Part shown: in pieces, positions 20,980-33,518 of the stretch
How the letters are laid out: the number at the start of each line of letters is the position of its first letter
How positions within the stretch are numbered: the first letter of the stretch is position 1
Assembly (NCBI GenBank): GCA_964017145.1
Contig: OZ024846.1
Coordinates: 434,001-498,000, forward strand
Reading direction: 5' to 3'
DNA from: Agrocybe praecox
Lineage: Eukaryota > Basidiomycota > Agaricomycetes > Agaricales > Agrocybaceae
Length of the DNA: 64,000 bases
Program-made: the position numbers and the translations under genes
The notes under the pieces: model-generated
Databases searched by the model: none
Seen by the model: the letters and a program-made list of their open reading frames with translations, nothing else
What the model was told of the DNA's origin: nothing

Positions 20980-21845
20980 ATACCGCAATCGCTAATCGTC
21001 TCCGTACAGTGTAGGTGTCTTGCTGAGTCAACCTGCCCACAACAGATGTTGATGCGCAGACAGAAAGAAAGGTGGTGTACCTTGTGGGCTGTCAGTTTTA
21101 TATATCTCCTCTCCCAAGAAGACACTCACGGGAAATACATTCAGGTCGGGCGAAACCAAGTTAAGAAAGAATCATCATTGATGATGGTAGGATAGGTACC
21201 CGGACCGACACATCCATGTAGAGATATATGTCGTAAAAACCTTAACATACACTTTGACCAGAACCTGGAATATGGTGATATTGGATAACGCTGCTACCGT
21301 GCCTCGCACGACTCGTCCAGCGAGGAGAGCCCACCGCTTGGGTGTAACTCCCAGCAAAAGGGTTGCGGTGGCATGGATCATGTCGTTTTGTTTGAGCTTT
21401 TCACAAAATTGCACTCAGAACACGAAGAGGGTCATTCTGTGGGAAAAAGTTTCCAGGGGCAGAAAGAATCAATAATTATGAGAGTCGTTGACAGTACTAG
21501 TGATACAGGTAACCAACAGGTAACAGCGCGTCGGTCCTCGAGGCTCGGCGCTCGGCGCTTGGACAATAATATGGACTATGATCTGGATTAAGTATCTCGT
21601 GATTTTGTATTGTGTTACGTGACGACGTCACATTGTAGCACGTGACTTGCGATTATAACGCCTTCTGTGCTCAGTGCACTGCTCAAGCGCTCACTGCTGA
21701 GTCCTGACTTCAATTTCAACTTTCAAGTCGTGGAGTCAATACCTTCACTAAACCAAAAACTGCGTGCCCGATATCGCTGAACCGCCCGTGACTGCGGTTT
21801 CTCGATTGTCTCGTTCAAGTGTTATTCAAGCCGACAGTTGTCCAG
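20980..21845. other. intergenic region, no gene recognised
   Basis: Upstream of UPF0014 copy B and of the truncated MDR copy. Exons 1 and 2 of an MDR gene would be expected at the right end, but nothing matching the GroES-like N-terminus is present. Short opposing open frames at 21175-21475 show no motif. Confidence 0.5.
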
Positions 21846-22643
21846 ATCCCTTCGTCTTTCTCGTACGATGAGGTCGTGACCATTCCAGCTGGGCTGACAG
21901 CAGCGTACGTGGGTCTATATCACGATGTTCCTCACGGCCTTGGATTTCCAAAGCCTGTTTTGGGCGAATCACGCTGTTCAGGGGTACCTCTGATCATCTT
22001 CGGGGGTGCTACAGCTGTTGGTCAATGCAGTAGGTGATCTCCAATCTCATCAAATCATCAATCGCGCTTACGGTCCTTCTAGTGATCTCGCTGGCGAAAC
22101 TATCAGGGTTTTGTCCTATCATCGCGACTGCATCCTTCAAGAATGTGTCTTTCCTCCAAGGACTAGGAGCTACAGATGTCCTCGACCGTAACCTTTCTAC
22201 AGAGGCCCTTGCTGTAGAAATTATCAAGATCACAAACAAACCTATTGAGTACATATACGACGCCGTTTCGTTGAAAACCGCAGAACAAACAGGACTCGAC
22301 ATTCTTTCTCCTGGAGGTAAGTTGGCGGTTGTACAAACACCAGAAGTCGCAGCACCCCCGAGCAAGAGCATCGTCCTAATTATGGGGATATTGCTGGACC
22401 ATACTTCCGATCTCTTGAAGGATCTGTATCATGACAAAGTTGCAGACTTCCTGGAGCAGGGTGTAATTAAAGTGAGTCGGCAGACTCGCTTATTTTGTGG
22501 CGAGGAAATTCTGATGAAGTCGTTAGCCCAATCGAGTGGAAGTCATCCAGGGAGGCCTGATGGGAGTACCAGGTGAGCTGGTGAAAATGGAGGCCGATCA
22601 TGTATCGCGACAGAAGTTGGTGATACATCCACAGGTCTATTGA
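21846..22643 (+). pseudogene. 5'-truncated MDR copy (copy 2)
   Basis: Homology to the MDR family starts exactly at the exon 3 acceptor (TTGTCCAG then ATCCCT) with IPSSFSYDEVVTIPAGLTAAY, followed by PLIIFGGATAVGQC. An intron at about 22030-22081 joins to ISLAKLSGFCPIIATASFKN, with GLGATDVLDRNLS, YIYDAVSLKTAEQTG and LYHDKVADFLEQGVIK. A last intron leads to NRVEVIQGGLMGVPGELVKM and a TGA at 22641-22643. Exons 1 and 2, coding for the GroES-like half (about 110 residues), are missing, and the frame upstream has no suitable ATG. The retained exons have no internal stop, so the loss is recent or the copy is a duplication fragment. It lies just upstream of two intact copies on the same strand. Confidence 0.75.
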
Positions 22644-22910
22644 AGTAGCTTTCTATATGTGTGCGTATTCTATTCTACTCTGTGCACATGCATCTTTTGT
22701 TTGTTTTTGACAGATGCCTTTCGTAGCTTAGTATACGTTGATGACATATTTTCTATAGACTTTTTCTGTGATCTCTGCCATCAACATACGTCAGTTACAG
22801 TGATTCCAATCGCACGGTACCTTCTTCGATTTATCCTTCCTAAGGCCGATTTAAAACGGGACCTTCATTGATTGTTGCCCCCACATACTAACCGAAAAAC
22901 TACTACTACC

Positions 22911-24207
22911 ATGTCCTCTACTCAAAAGGCCCTCTTCCTCGACAAAAAGTTTGGCGACTTCACCGTCGGCGAGACAGACATCCCTAAACCAGGACCCGGA
23001 GAAATCCTGATCAAAATTCTAGCAACATCTCTGAACCCTGTTGATTGGAAAATTCACAAATACGGTATCTATATCGAAGAATTCCCGACTATCTTAGGGT
23101 CAGATATTGCTGGAGACGTAGTAGAGGTTGGTGAAGGTGTAACCAACTTCCAGGTTGGAGATCGCGTGTAAGTTACGACTCTTGTCTATATGTTTTGAAG
23201 TACAATGTTCTCACTGTCTCTAAACGACTTCCAGCTTCTGTCAGGGCAGATATTTAGAAAAAGGGTGGAATAGTTTCCAGCAATACGCTCTTGCTCTTGC
23301 CATCACTACAGCAAAGGTCGGTTCCTCATTCTCATCGAATTGCTGGCAATTGTACAATGATTGCGATTGTATTACAACTGTCTAGATTCCCTCGAAAGTC
23401 ACGCACGACCAGGCCTCCGCTTTGCCAGTTGCTCTGACTGCGGGATATTGTGGATTATACAATACTTACCCTTATGGGATGGGAATAAAACCACCCATCT
23501 CCAAAGAAACACAAGGAGCGTACGATCAGATTCCGATCTTGGTTTTAGGTGGACCTAGCTCTGTAGGACAATTGGGTCAGTTTTCTGCAAATAGTCTTGA
23601 CAATCACCTGAACTTACATGTGATGGGCCCTCGTAGTCCTGCAATTAGCCAAATTCTCTGGATTTTCGCCAATTATTACGACTTCATCCCTCAAACATAC
23701 AGACATCCTTATGTCTGCGGGAGCTACCCATGTTCTCGAGAGAAGTCTACCCGCAGAGGAGCTCATAACGGAGATAACGACAATCGCTGGAGGCAAGCCT
23801 CTGGAATACGTCTTCGATTCTATCTCTTCCCCGGTCACCCAACAAGTCGCCATTGGGGTACTAGGACCGGGAGGTCAAGCCGCCTTCGTCAATCCAATTA
23901 AGGTCGAAATACCAGAGGGCCGAAAAGCATATTCTATTATGGGTGCTGCTCATCTACCCTTCAATACCGAATTGATGAAAGATTTCTATCGTGAGATAAC
24001 AGGATGGTTAGAAAAGGGCATCATCAGAGTATGCCTTTTTTTGTTGGTCTTCTTTTTTTCGCTATGGCTGATTCTGAGTTTCAGGCTAATAATGTCGAGG
24101 TCCTTTCTGACGGTCTCGCAGGCATTCCAGGCGGTTTGGCCAGGATGGAGGCAAATCAAGTATCTGGCTTGAAACTCGTCGCTCGTCCTCATGAAACAGC
24201 TACCTAG
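22911..24207 (+). CDS. MDR oxidoreductase, enoyl-reductase-like (copy 3)
   Basis: Five exons (22911-23167, 23235-23316, 23386-23575, 23637-24028, 24085-24207) give 347 residues. GroES-like part: STQKALFLDKKFGDF, PGPGEILIKILATSLNPVDW, ILGSDIAGDVVEVGEGV; exon 2 encodes FCQGRYLEKGWNSFQQY. Cofactor part: ILVLGGPSSVGQL, LAKFSGFSPIITTSSLK, SAGATHVLERSLP, YVFDSISSPVTQQ, and PGGQAAFV. C-terminus: NNVEVLSDGLAGIPGGLARM and GLKLVARPHETAT. Exons 1 and 3 have the same lengths as in copy 1 (257 and 190 nt). Head-to-tail with the next copy, about 425 bases apart. Substrate unknown. Confidence 0.92.
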
Positions 24208-24632
24208 ATGGTCTTTTGGTGGGTCTACACTGGGTCTACGCATGATATCTCCATGTTTATGTGTGTGCAATCTTTAGTTTATATACTGCTTTATGTCATT
24301 ATCTGATTACAAACACTATCACCAATCACCCTAACAAGAAATCTAAGTTGGCTTACGAATATAAACTCTTGATAAGTAAAGTAGTCAGGACTGTAATTGT
24401 CGGCCAATAGCGGCTAATCCGGCTCGCCTTGATGTATCATTTCTCTCGGCGTCTTTCTCATCTTGACCGTTATTGCTATGAATTGGTAGTGCTGAGAGAA
24501 GACTTGCGCCATGTTAGCATCCGGGATTCTCACCACGAAAGATGTGTGTTCCAGATAAATAGGAGGTGGAGTCCATTCTTGATATTCCCAACGCCCTTGT
24601 CTCACACAGTCTCACACTCTCTTTACTCCAAG
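24208..24632. other. spacer between MDR copies 3 and 4
   Basis: About 425 bases holding the 3' end of one MDR gene and the promoter of the next. No open frame worth calling; no repeat recognised. Confidence 0.5.
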
Positions 24633-25918
24633 ATGCCACCTTCCACGCAAAAGGCCCTTTTTCTCGAGAAAAAGTTTGGAGACCTTGTCGTCAGAGAGAC
24701 TGAAGTATATAAGCCTGGTCCTGGCGAGCTGCTCGTCAAGATTCATGCGACATCTTTGAATCCTGTCGATTGGAAAATCCAGAAACTTGGCATGTTTATA
24801 GACGATTTCCCAGCCATTCTCGGTACAGATATTGCTGGAGAGGTCGCAGCAGTCGGCGAAGGAGTGACTGATTTCAAATTAGGGGATCGAGTGTATGTCA
24901 TTTCTGAACCGTAACATTGCCAAACTGGAACCCAATGCTTATCATCTTCTACTAGCTTTTGTCAGGGGCGATTTGGCAACCCCTGGGCTAGTTTCCAACA
25001 ATACACACTCCTTACTGCTTCTACTACTGCTCGAGTGGGTGCTTTGTATCTGTTTGTCATTCACACACATTAAGTAGTAACTGTTGTCGACGCCTTTAGA
25101 TTCCGTCGAACTGGACTTATGATCAGACTGCTGCCTTACCAGTAGTCTTGAACGCAGCCTACGTTGCGCTCTATAATGTCAACCCGTATGGGATAGGAAT
25201 CAAACCTCCGGTTTCAGAAGAAACTCAAGGAATATATTCCGGATCTCCCATCGTCATTTTCGGCGGTGGTAGTTCTGTAGGTCAAATGGGTGCGTCTGCG
25301 TGTTCAACATATTCTTGCTCTATATACTCAAACATGAATATTCTTAGGTTTGCAACTGGCTAAATTGTCTGGATTTTCTCCTATAATCACAACTGCTTCG
25401 CTTAAACACACGGACAACCTCAAAGCTCTGGGAGCAACCCATGTTCTAGACCGTAATCTATCTAGGAGCCAATTTTCCGACGAGATCAAAAAGATTACGG
25501 GAGACAAACCTATCGATTACATCCTGGACTCCATATCTTTGCCGGATACTCAGCAGATGGGCACCGATATTCTATCAACTTCGGGACAAATGGCAGTCGT
25601 ACTAACACCGTCGGCAGAGAATCCCAAGGACAAAAAAGTTGTCCATGCTCTTGGGATTTTGAGGCTGACTCCTGCCCATATTGAGCTCCTGGAAACTTTA
25701 TATCACGATAAGCTCTGTGGATGGCTAGAGAAAGGTATTATAAAGGTAACGATCGCTTTCTTCAACACATGTTTAATTTGCTAAATGACGCATCACAGCC
25801 CAACAATGTTGAAGTTCTTCCAAATGGTTTGGCTGGTATCGCTTCTGGACTGGCCAGAATGGAAGCGGATCAAGTATCTGGGTTGAAGCTGATTGCGAGA
25901 CCCCAAGAAACGCCGTAG
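24633..25918 (+). CDS. MDR oxidoreductase, enoyl-reductase-like (copy 4)
   Basis: Five exons (24633-24892, 24956-25034, 25100-25289, 25348-25745, 25799-25918) give 348 residues. Motifs: STQKALFLEKKFGDLVV, PGPGELLVKIHATSLNPVDW, ILGTDIAGEVAAVGEGVTDF, FCQGRFGNPWASFQQY, PIVIFGGGSSVGQMG, LQLAKLSGFSPIITTASLK, ALGATHVLDRNLSR, YILDSISLPDTQQ, LYHDKLCGWLEKGIIK, and NNVEVLPNGLAGIASGLARM. The glycine-rich GGGSSVGQ corresponds to the nucleotide-binding turn. No zinc-ligand pattern is visible. Close to copy 3 in sequence and layout, consistent with tandem duplication. Substrate unknown. Confidence 0.92.
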
Positions 25919-26280
25919 AAGAACAATATTCATGTCTTATTCTTTGGTATATATTCAAGTTGTCAATTGCTATTAAATCGGGCGATTTTTGGACTAATTT
26001 TGACCATGGTGGTACACAACAACTGGTCTGGTTATTGTAGCCCCTGTGTGCCGTTGTGCTTCGAATCATCGAGAAAGAGCCTCCGGATAGTAGTGTCATA
26101 TTTTTCCTTGGAATAGTGAGCACTGAGAATCGACGTCGAATTTGAATTTCTCAAAGATTTTCACCATAATCATATAATAATATAGTATGTCGGGGGCGAA
26201 TCCTTAGAAAGGGGATGGATCATAATAAGCAGTAGGCACAGAGGCAAAATACACATTAACATTTCTACTAGCTTAATAAG
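25919..26280. other. spacer right of MDR copy 4
   Basis: No gene recognised. Weak similarity to the end of MDR exon 4 may extend to the left of the relic, near 26206-26230 (TTAGAAAGGGGATGG against the GAGAAAGG of copy 4), but it is too degraded to call. Confidence 0.4.
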
Positions 26281-26397
26281 GTTGAAGTACTTCTTAATGG
26301 TCTTGTAGGGATTTTTGACACACTCGCTACACTCAGAGCCGACTAAGTTTTGAGTCAGTCTCAAAAATCAATTTCACGACCCCAACAAAAACCGTAG
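26281..26397 (+). pseudogene. relic of an MDR last exon
   Basis: Aligning this stretch with the last exon of copy 4 (25806-25918) shows the same order of landmarks: GTTGAAGT, CTTC-AATGGT-TTG, CCGACTAAGT against CGGATCAAGT, and a terminal block ATTTCACGACCCCAAC...CCGTAGAAGAA that agrees with copy 4 at roughly 26 of 33 positions, including the stop codon position. The reading frame is broken by stops and a shift, so nothing is translated. It marks a fifth MDR unit in this same-strand array that has been almost completely lost. Confidence 0.6.
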
Positions 26398-26693
26398 AAG
26401 AAGTAGGGATCCCAATGACGAATTCGAGAAATAACTCTCAGACAGCAGTATTAAAATACTGAATTCTTTATGAGAATTGGGACCGACTAACTCGAACTAA
26501 AGCCGTCGATAACTAACGTAAATAGTTATGTTATGTACTACAGATGAACAGAAAATTTGTACAGATATTACTACTGGATGGATGCATCCTACATATTTTC
26601 CAGCTATATAATAAAATACCATAAGATTGTTAACCCCTCGTGTACTAAGATTCTTAAGGAAGCCTGAGACTTGCAGGTGGTAAAATCCGACGT

Positions 26694-29600
26694 CTACCGT
26701 CTCTCCTTGACGAAGAAGTGCAGGTTGATATAGCTTGCTATTGTGAAGACTACGAAAAAGATACCGAGCAACGATATGTTCGGCCACCAAAAAGACTGAA
26801 GAAATAATGAAGTAAGCGATTCGTAGCCAACTTGAGAATAGATAGAACGAACCTGGGCTCGCAAGCCAAAGACTGAAAGAATAGTAGCAGCGGGAAGGTC
26901 CAATTCTACTCCATACTGTGGATGAAGGAGAGGATAATCAATTATTTACTTGAGCAGAGGTATAGGTTCACAAACCTTGATTTCTTTCAACTGAAGATAC
27001 CTCAGCTCATTCACAGCGAGGGCCTCAAATGCAGCGTGGAAGAAGGAAATCGTGTGTAACCACCGGAACGCAGGTGTCACACTGTCGCGATTAATCAAGA
27101 GGCCAGTGAAAAGTAGGCTACACGTTCAGCTCATCAGCAGATAGCTCCCGAAAGAAAAAGGAACCAGGTTGACGTACTTGAAAAGCATGACAAGAGTTCC
27201 GACCAAACTCGCCACACTGACGTTGGCAAAGGCGATAGAAAGCCAAAGCACAACGCTAGCAGTAGTCAAATTGAACAGAACTAGCGTCAAAAGGAACTTC
27301 CAGAAACCAGCGACGGTTGGTACTAGTCCGACAAGTCCATAAACGATTCCACCAAAAATCAGGGGTGGCACCAAGCGGAGAGGTAATATGTCGAAAAGAA
27401 TCTGTTATAATATTTTGTCAGCCGTAACAACCATAAGACTCGAGACATTGTGAGAACCTTGGAAGAAAAATATGTAAAGGACGAATAGTACCCGTTCGCT
27501 CTGGTAAATTACAGCTTAAGATACGACCGAAGCACAGTGAAAGAAATACCAACCGTTCTCGCATAAATAATATGCGCTCGTTTGCGAATAGGCCAAGGCT
27601 AGACAAGCAAGAGAATCCGAACAGAGCCAAGGTAAAGAAGAAAATGCCTTTAAAAAAAGATAAGACATCGAAAAAAAAAAGGCAATGGAACTAGTGCTTA
27701 CCGAGACGATTCTGGAAACCAGATATATCGTTGCTGCAAATGAGAAATGATTGTTAGCACCCCATACATTGGCGTATGTTCTCGGAATACATACGTAACA
27801 TTGTGGTAGAAAAGACCACAGATAACTGGATGACACAAAGTACCGTCAGAGTCAAACTATATCAAAGATTTGCCATGCAGATAAACGTACTTGCAAGTCC
27901 AATTGCAGAAGCATAGTGAGCTGCCAACAAGGCCGGATCGCGGTACAAGTTTTTGAATGCCCTTCCACTCAAAATCTTGAATTGAGTTAACCAACTTGCT
28001 CTTTTCCTGCCTCTCAACATAGATGTCTCAAGAATGACATCCGGTAAATCGTTATTAACGGCTCCAGTCCCATTCGTTACCCCATTGCCGTTAGTATCCG
28101 ATCTGAACACCTCTCGTCTCAGTTTTTCTCCTTCAGCTTTGATAGCAGCTGCGATGCCGCTCGATGTATAGGCTTCCACAAGATTGTTTAGAGCCGGTGC
28201 TATCGGCGCATCCTGTAGTTGATTCTTCTTGGTGACCAAATTGACAAGATCGCTATCCAGGACGGCTTTGAACACCTGTGAGGTCTTGTGTTTGATATAA
28301 TTTCCATTTGAAGGTGTAGATGAACCGCCTTCGGAGGGAGGTAGCATAGGTTGAAGCGCGATTCGGTCCTCAGGAGTCCGAGAGCTGATGGAGCGTACGG
28401 AAGTAGCAACACTATGCGGGACGATAGGAAAACCGCTTTCTAGATCATCGACGCCATCATTGCCTGTTGGCGGGGAAATGTTAACAGGAGTTGGGGGATC
28501 TGAGTTCCTCTGCGTCCCAGTGCTTGCATGCATGGTAAGGTCGACTGAACAATTGATTAGCGACAATAAATCCAACAAATTAGGTCCGCTTACTCAAGAA
28601 GTCGGCAATGTTGAAACCAGGAGGACATGGTTGGCCAATCGAATCGAAATACTCCTGGCATTTCACAAATTCTCCAGAATAAACAAGTTTCCCTGAAGCT
28701 AGTAGCAAGAGTTGGTCAAAGAGGGCAACAATATTGCTGCGAGGCTGATGGATCGTGAAAACTACTGTACGATTGTAATTGCGTGCCAATGATACCAGAC
28801 TCTCGACGACATTAAAGGCGTTGAAAGCATCAAGGCCGCTCGTTGGTTCGTCCAAGAATAGAATAGAAGGAGATGTAACCAATTCACATGCAATGGAGAC
28901 TCGTCGTTTTTCTCCGCCAGAAATGGTTCTTTGTCCTAGAATTAATTTTAATTTTATAAAGTTGGGCCCGAGAATATTAAGACAACATACCACTCTTTCC
29001 TATCCGCATATCCTTGATTCCCAGGATACCAAGCTCGTTCATGGTCTCTAAAGTGCGGAATTTCTTCGCTTCGATGCTCATCTCTCTGGGTAAGCGCAAC
29101 AAAGCACTGTACAAGATGGTCTCGTATACAGTCAAAGTGCTCATCAGCGTATCTTCCTGATCGACGAAGCCGATGACGTTCTTGAATTCTGCATCGCTGA
29201 CTTCTCGTCCATTAACCAATGTCGCGCCGGATACTTCACCCTTTTTATTCTTCCGTGCTAATAGGTCGAGGAAAGTAGATTTTCCAGCTCCAGAAGCGCC
29301 CATAATTGCCATGACTTGTCCGGGTTTCACACATCCAGAGATGTTGTCAAGAATCGTTCGGTTGCCCAAGGTGTATGTAATGCCGGAAAAGTAAAGGGAT
29401 GCAGGTACATGATCCATCATGAGCTTCGCGGCTTCGCTTTCTGGGAGACGAATCTGAGAGAAATCCCCTCCAGTGCTGGTTCTGCCGGAATACCATAGCA
29501 CCAATGACGCCAGGAGGACAAATAAAAATGCACCAGCGACGCTAAGCGCGATTTTCTGAGTATTGTCCGGTTTAGGAGGTTGCTACAGTCTTTGTTAAGC

Positions 29601-30929
29601 AGGAACCTCACTAAATGAGGAGATAAAACTCACAACATAACCAGGAACCTGTGAGTAGTGCAGGCATTCTCCACCTTGACATTGGAGAGTAATGTAAGCA
29701 TCGCCGAACATTTGATCAATCAACTCGTTCATGGCAGGCTCCTCAAATTTACAACCCTTGTTCGATTTGCAACTAAAAGTGGCCGGGCCTTTGATTTCGT
29801 CCTTCAAGAAGTCCGTGATATCTGAAAGCAAGATTACTTAACGGGCATCGACACTCGGATCAGGGGTTTGCTTACCGACACTCCCGTTCTCTCCACAGAT
29901 GAAGCGGTCTGGAACGCAGCTGCATTTAATCTTCTCGCAGGCATAAGTAGTAGTGTTGGTGCCATATTCCGGTTTCGTTGTGGATGTGCACTCATTTAAC
30001 GCACAATAGAATGATTCGACTTGAGCGACCCAGAATTGGAAAGCGCAGGTTTTCTCCTGACGGTCGCAGCTAAAGGTAACCTGCGGAGGGCGTCCAGGAA
30101 GCATGTCAAGGATCTTCCGGTCTGCCAGCTTTGTCAAACATAATATGGATAGAAAGATTAGCAGGCTTTACGCACTGGTTACATCGCACATCTGGTGGTT
30201 GTTGAATACAGTATCGCCTCCCTTGTAGCATGTCATGTTGGCCACCTCTTCTCCTCCGTTTATGACCCCTCCAGCCAGTGGAAATCCGATACAAGCATCG
30301 TTAGTCTGACAGACTGCGATAATATGTCAATACGTATAATTATATGCGACTTATAACCAAACTCACCATTGCAGTTAATCCCACCCCAGCCATCTTTGCA
30401 CTGGCACTGCTCGCCGTCTGGACGCGGCAAACGATGTTCACCATCTGCGAGAGAACCGCATTCTGTTTTTCTTGTAAGGACTTTCGTTCAATATATAAAC
30501 GATAATGCACTTACGAGGGGTTAAACAGTTGATGCCGGCCCATCCTGGAGGGCATTTACACTGCCCATCATACTCGTTGCACTCTGCAAATTGGCCGCAA
30601 TTGAAAGCTGGTAGCATGCAATTGAAGCATGGTGGGCATCTCGCTGTGTAATTAGGTTAGTCTAGGAAGTGAAGCCGTGCAAGTTTCTGGAACTTACATG
30701 GCGGAACCATATCAGCGAGAACATTCTGAAGTAGTTGTTAGTTCTTCTCAAACTTAGATTCAATAGTACACACCTGGGACGGATAACTAGTGAGATTTGA
30801 AGGTGTTTCCCGGTATGACGTGCGGTTCAACGACGTTACTGAGACAGGGTTGATTAAGAGAAGTAACAGTGATATCGGCAATATTTTCAGTGAAAGAGAA
30901 GATAAGGTTCCCCGTGAATGGGCAGCCAT
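26694..30929 (-). CDS. ABCG-type half-transporter, ADP1-like
   Basis: Membrane ABC transporter of the eye-pigment/ABCG family with ATPase before the membrane domain, like yeast Adp1. Roughly fifteen short-intron exons, about 1,000 residues. The ATG at 30929 opens a signal sequence ([15 protein letters not shown]). A lumenal or extracellular cysteine-rich, EGF-like region follows ([33 protein letters not shown] and several more Cys). A first membrane segment ([20 protein letters not shown]) leads to the ATPase: Walker [12 protein letters not shown], signature [13 protein letters not shown], Walker [14 protein letters not shown]-loop [11 protein letters not shown] Ser/Pro/Asn-rich linker precedes the ABC2 membrane domain, which ends [20 protein letters not shown]. 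Transcribed divergently from ALG12. Substrate unknown; half-transporters act as dimers. Confidence 0.92.
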
Positions 30930-31109
30930 AGCTGCAAGGTGCAGTAGACGACCGAGATGGGAGTATATGCGCAAACTGGGGAAAGCTGAGCTCGGGTTGT
31001 TTGCCGAAGGTTTACCCCGGTGGCGTGGCCGTGTCAACGTGATGACGACGCGTTCATTAATAGTGACCACGACGATTTCCATTTTCTTTACCTTTACTTT
31101 CTAGTAATC
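30930..31109. promoter_or_regulatory. shared divergent promoter, ABCG transporter / ALG12
   Basis: Only 180 bases separate the start codons of two divergent genes, so their promoters must overlap. No TATA box or recognisable factor site stands out. An upstream in-frame extension of the transporter exists on the minus strand but begins almost at the ALG12 start and is less plausible than the ATG at 30929. Confidence 0.6.
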
Positions 31110-33044
31110 ATGAGCGTCGGCTTGGACGCCTTGATATGCGTTACGGGATGGGCACACGTCATTTTGGCCCCGTATACAAAAGTCGAAGAAAGCTTCAACC
31201 TGCATGCAGTCCACGACGTGCTCATGTACGGTGTCGGGCCTGACAATCTTCACAAAGTGCGCTCTCGAAATCTCTATGGAGTGGAATTGTTAAGACTTAT
31301 ACAATGAATGAACGAAGTACGACCATGTTATATTTCCCGGCGCGGTACCTCGGACGTTTATTGGGAGCATAGCACTCGCTTGGATTTCATCGCCTGTTAT
31401 TCAACTGGCTGTATGGGCGGGTTATGGGAATACCAAGCCTGACCTCCAATTAATAGGTATGTTCGAAATCTCCTCTGCAATGGGTGCTTGACATTTGACG
31501 TTTGAACAGCTCGTTTGGTTTTGGCAACCTTGAATGCCCTGACTTTGAGTCTTATTAGACGGGGCACAGTGCGACGGTTCGGACGACTTACTGGCTTATT
31601 CTTTGCCTTGTTTTCATGCAGCCAATTCCACTATATGTTTTGGATGGGAAGGACTGTCCCAAACATGTATGCCACGATTCCTGGTAAGCAAAATATATCT
31701 GCCTAAATACCCACATATTTATCCTCTGCATATTTCTAGTGAACGTTGCGACATACCTTTTGATAAACCGAGCACCAAATGCTGTCAATATATCACATAA
31801 ATCCATCGCTTTTGCTATTTCTCTGTTGACATTCGCGGCTGTTATTCTTCGAGCGGAAGTGGCCGCCTTTTTAGCTCCTCTATGCATGCAATTGCTATTT
31901 TCTCGTCAGATATCTTTTGGAAAGCTCTTCATAGCAGGACTAATATCAAGTCTCGTTTCTGTTGGTACGTCCATGAATTTTTACTTCTAAAAATATATAA
32001 CAAACCAACTTCAAAGCCTTTACTGTTTCTGTTGATTCCTACTTCTGGAATCAATTTCCTCTTTGGCCTGAATTCTCTGCAATTTATTTCAACGTTCTGC
32101 AAGGGAAGAGTGCAGAGTGGGGTGTATGTTGACTCGCATAACCTCTCTAATAATTACTCAACATTTCTCTCACAGGTGTCTCCTCCAGGGACGTACTTTA
32201 TCTCCTACTTGCCCAAACTTCTTCTTGGATGTCTGCCTTTGTCTGTAATCGGACTCGTTGTCGACCCCAGGATTCGTGCTCTACTCCTCTCCGCTTTAGG
32301 CTTCGTTGCCATCATGAGTAAACTGGGACACAAAGAATGGCGTTTTATAGTCTACGTGGTTCCTGTATTCAATGTTGCTGCTGCAAGAGTTGCTACCTTG
32401 ATGTGAGGCTGTTATTAATGTCCCTTTTTAATAAATATTCATTCTCATCTATACGCAGGGTCTCACGCAGGAAGAGCAGTCTGATCGGTCGCCTCCTCTT
32501 CTTAGCTGTGGCAGGAATACTTGCGATCAATTTTTTCGTCACCATACTGTCAACCAAGGCGTCTACAGAAAACTATCCTGGAGGAGATGCGTTGGCTTCT
32601 TTCCATGAAATATACTCCATCAGCTCTTCAGCTCCGATCCATGTCCACATCTCTAATCTCGCTGCTCAAACGGGGGCATCCCTTTTCTTACAGTTGAACG
32701 CCCCGCCTCAATATCAACTTCACCACATGACTGCAAACACCCCGAGCACTTCATGGCTATACAACAAAACCGAGAACCTCTCCACTGCGTCACTCTCATC
32801 CTCATCGTCGCCATTCACGCATCTCATCTCGGAGATCTCGCCGGCTGAAGACTTATTGTTGAGCAAAGGCTGGAGGACAGTGAAAGCAATCGAAGGTTTT
32901 GATGGATGGATTCTTGATAAGGATCTCCTCAAACCTGCAAGATATCTTTCTGGCGACTTCGATTTGAACTTGTTGAAGCGTTTTGTCAACATCTTAAAAA
33001 TGACGAAGAGCGATAAACTTTGGATTCTCGAAAGGAAGAACTGA
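31110..33044 (+). CDS. ALG12: dolichyl-P-Man:Man7GlcNAc2-PP-dolichol alpha-1,6-mannosyltransferase
   Basis: ER multi-pass GT22 mannosyltransferase that adds the eighth mannose to the lipid-linked N-glycan precursor from dolichyl-phosphate mannose. About seven exons. The N-terminus has [20 protein letters not shown], the catalytic first-loop signature of the family. It continues across the first intron as [21 protein letters not shown]. Later [40 protein letters not shown] with [26 protein letters not shown] and [20 protein letters not shown], the last being the HKEWRF motif of ALG12-type enzymes. A hydrophilic C-terminal stretch ends at the TGA at 33042-33044. Single-copy housekeeping gene; no defect seen. 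Confidence 0.93.
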
Positions 33045-33518
33045 TCTATCTAGAACTAACGATAACAATAATTCCCATACTTTTGACATCCCAATTAACT
33101 ATACCTATACACGAATACCAGTGCTCGTTAGCCGTTGGCTTGCTCTGCCCATTGTGGCCTTCACTCGCTCGCATCTTCGTCGAGATCATATTCATGCGAA
33201 TATTCCAACACGATAAAGGGTGGACGTAGCACCGTTTCCGCACCCGATTTGCTTGCTTGTCAAACGCAGCTCGTCGTTATTGTCGACATCGCACTACATG
33301 CATTTCAGACCAGCCGAGTCGTATTCTTCCTTCGAGCTAAAAAGCGCAGCTCGATGTGGTCGGTGGAGTGGATTGAACTGGGGAAAATTTTGGGTACTAT
33401 GAGTGAGCCTTGACCTATTTTACTGTAAAAACTGGAATATTATGAACATTATATGAAAGTTGTTATATGCTTTTTTTTTTTCAAGAAAGGCACGGAATAT
33501 AGGTTGGTGCAGCAAGGT
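33045..33518. other. spacer between converging ALG12 and F-box genes
   Basis: Holds the 3' ends of two converging genes. A poly-T run lies at about 33470-33480. Short open frames on the plus strand carry no motif. Confidence 0.5.
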
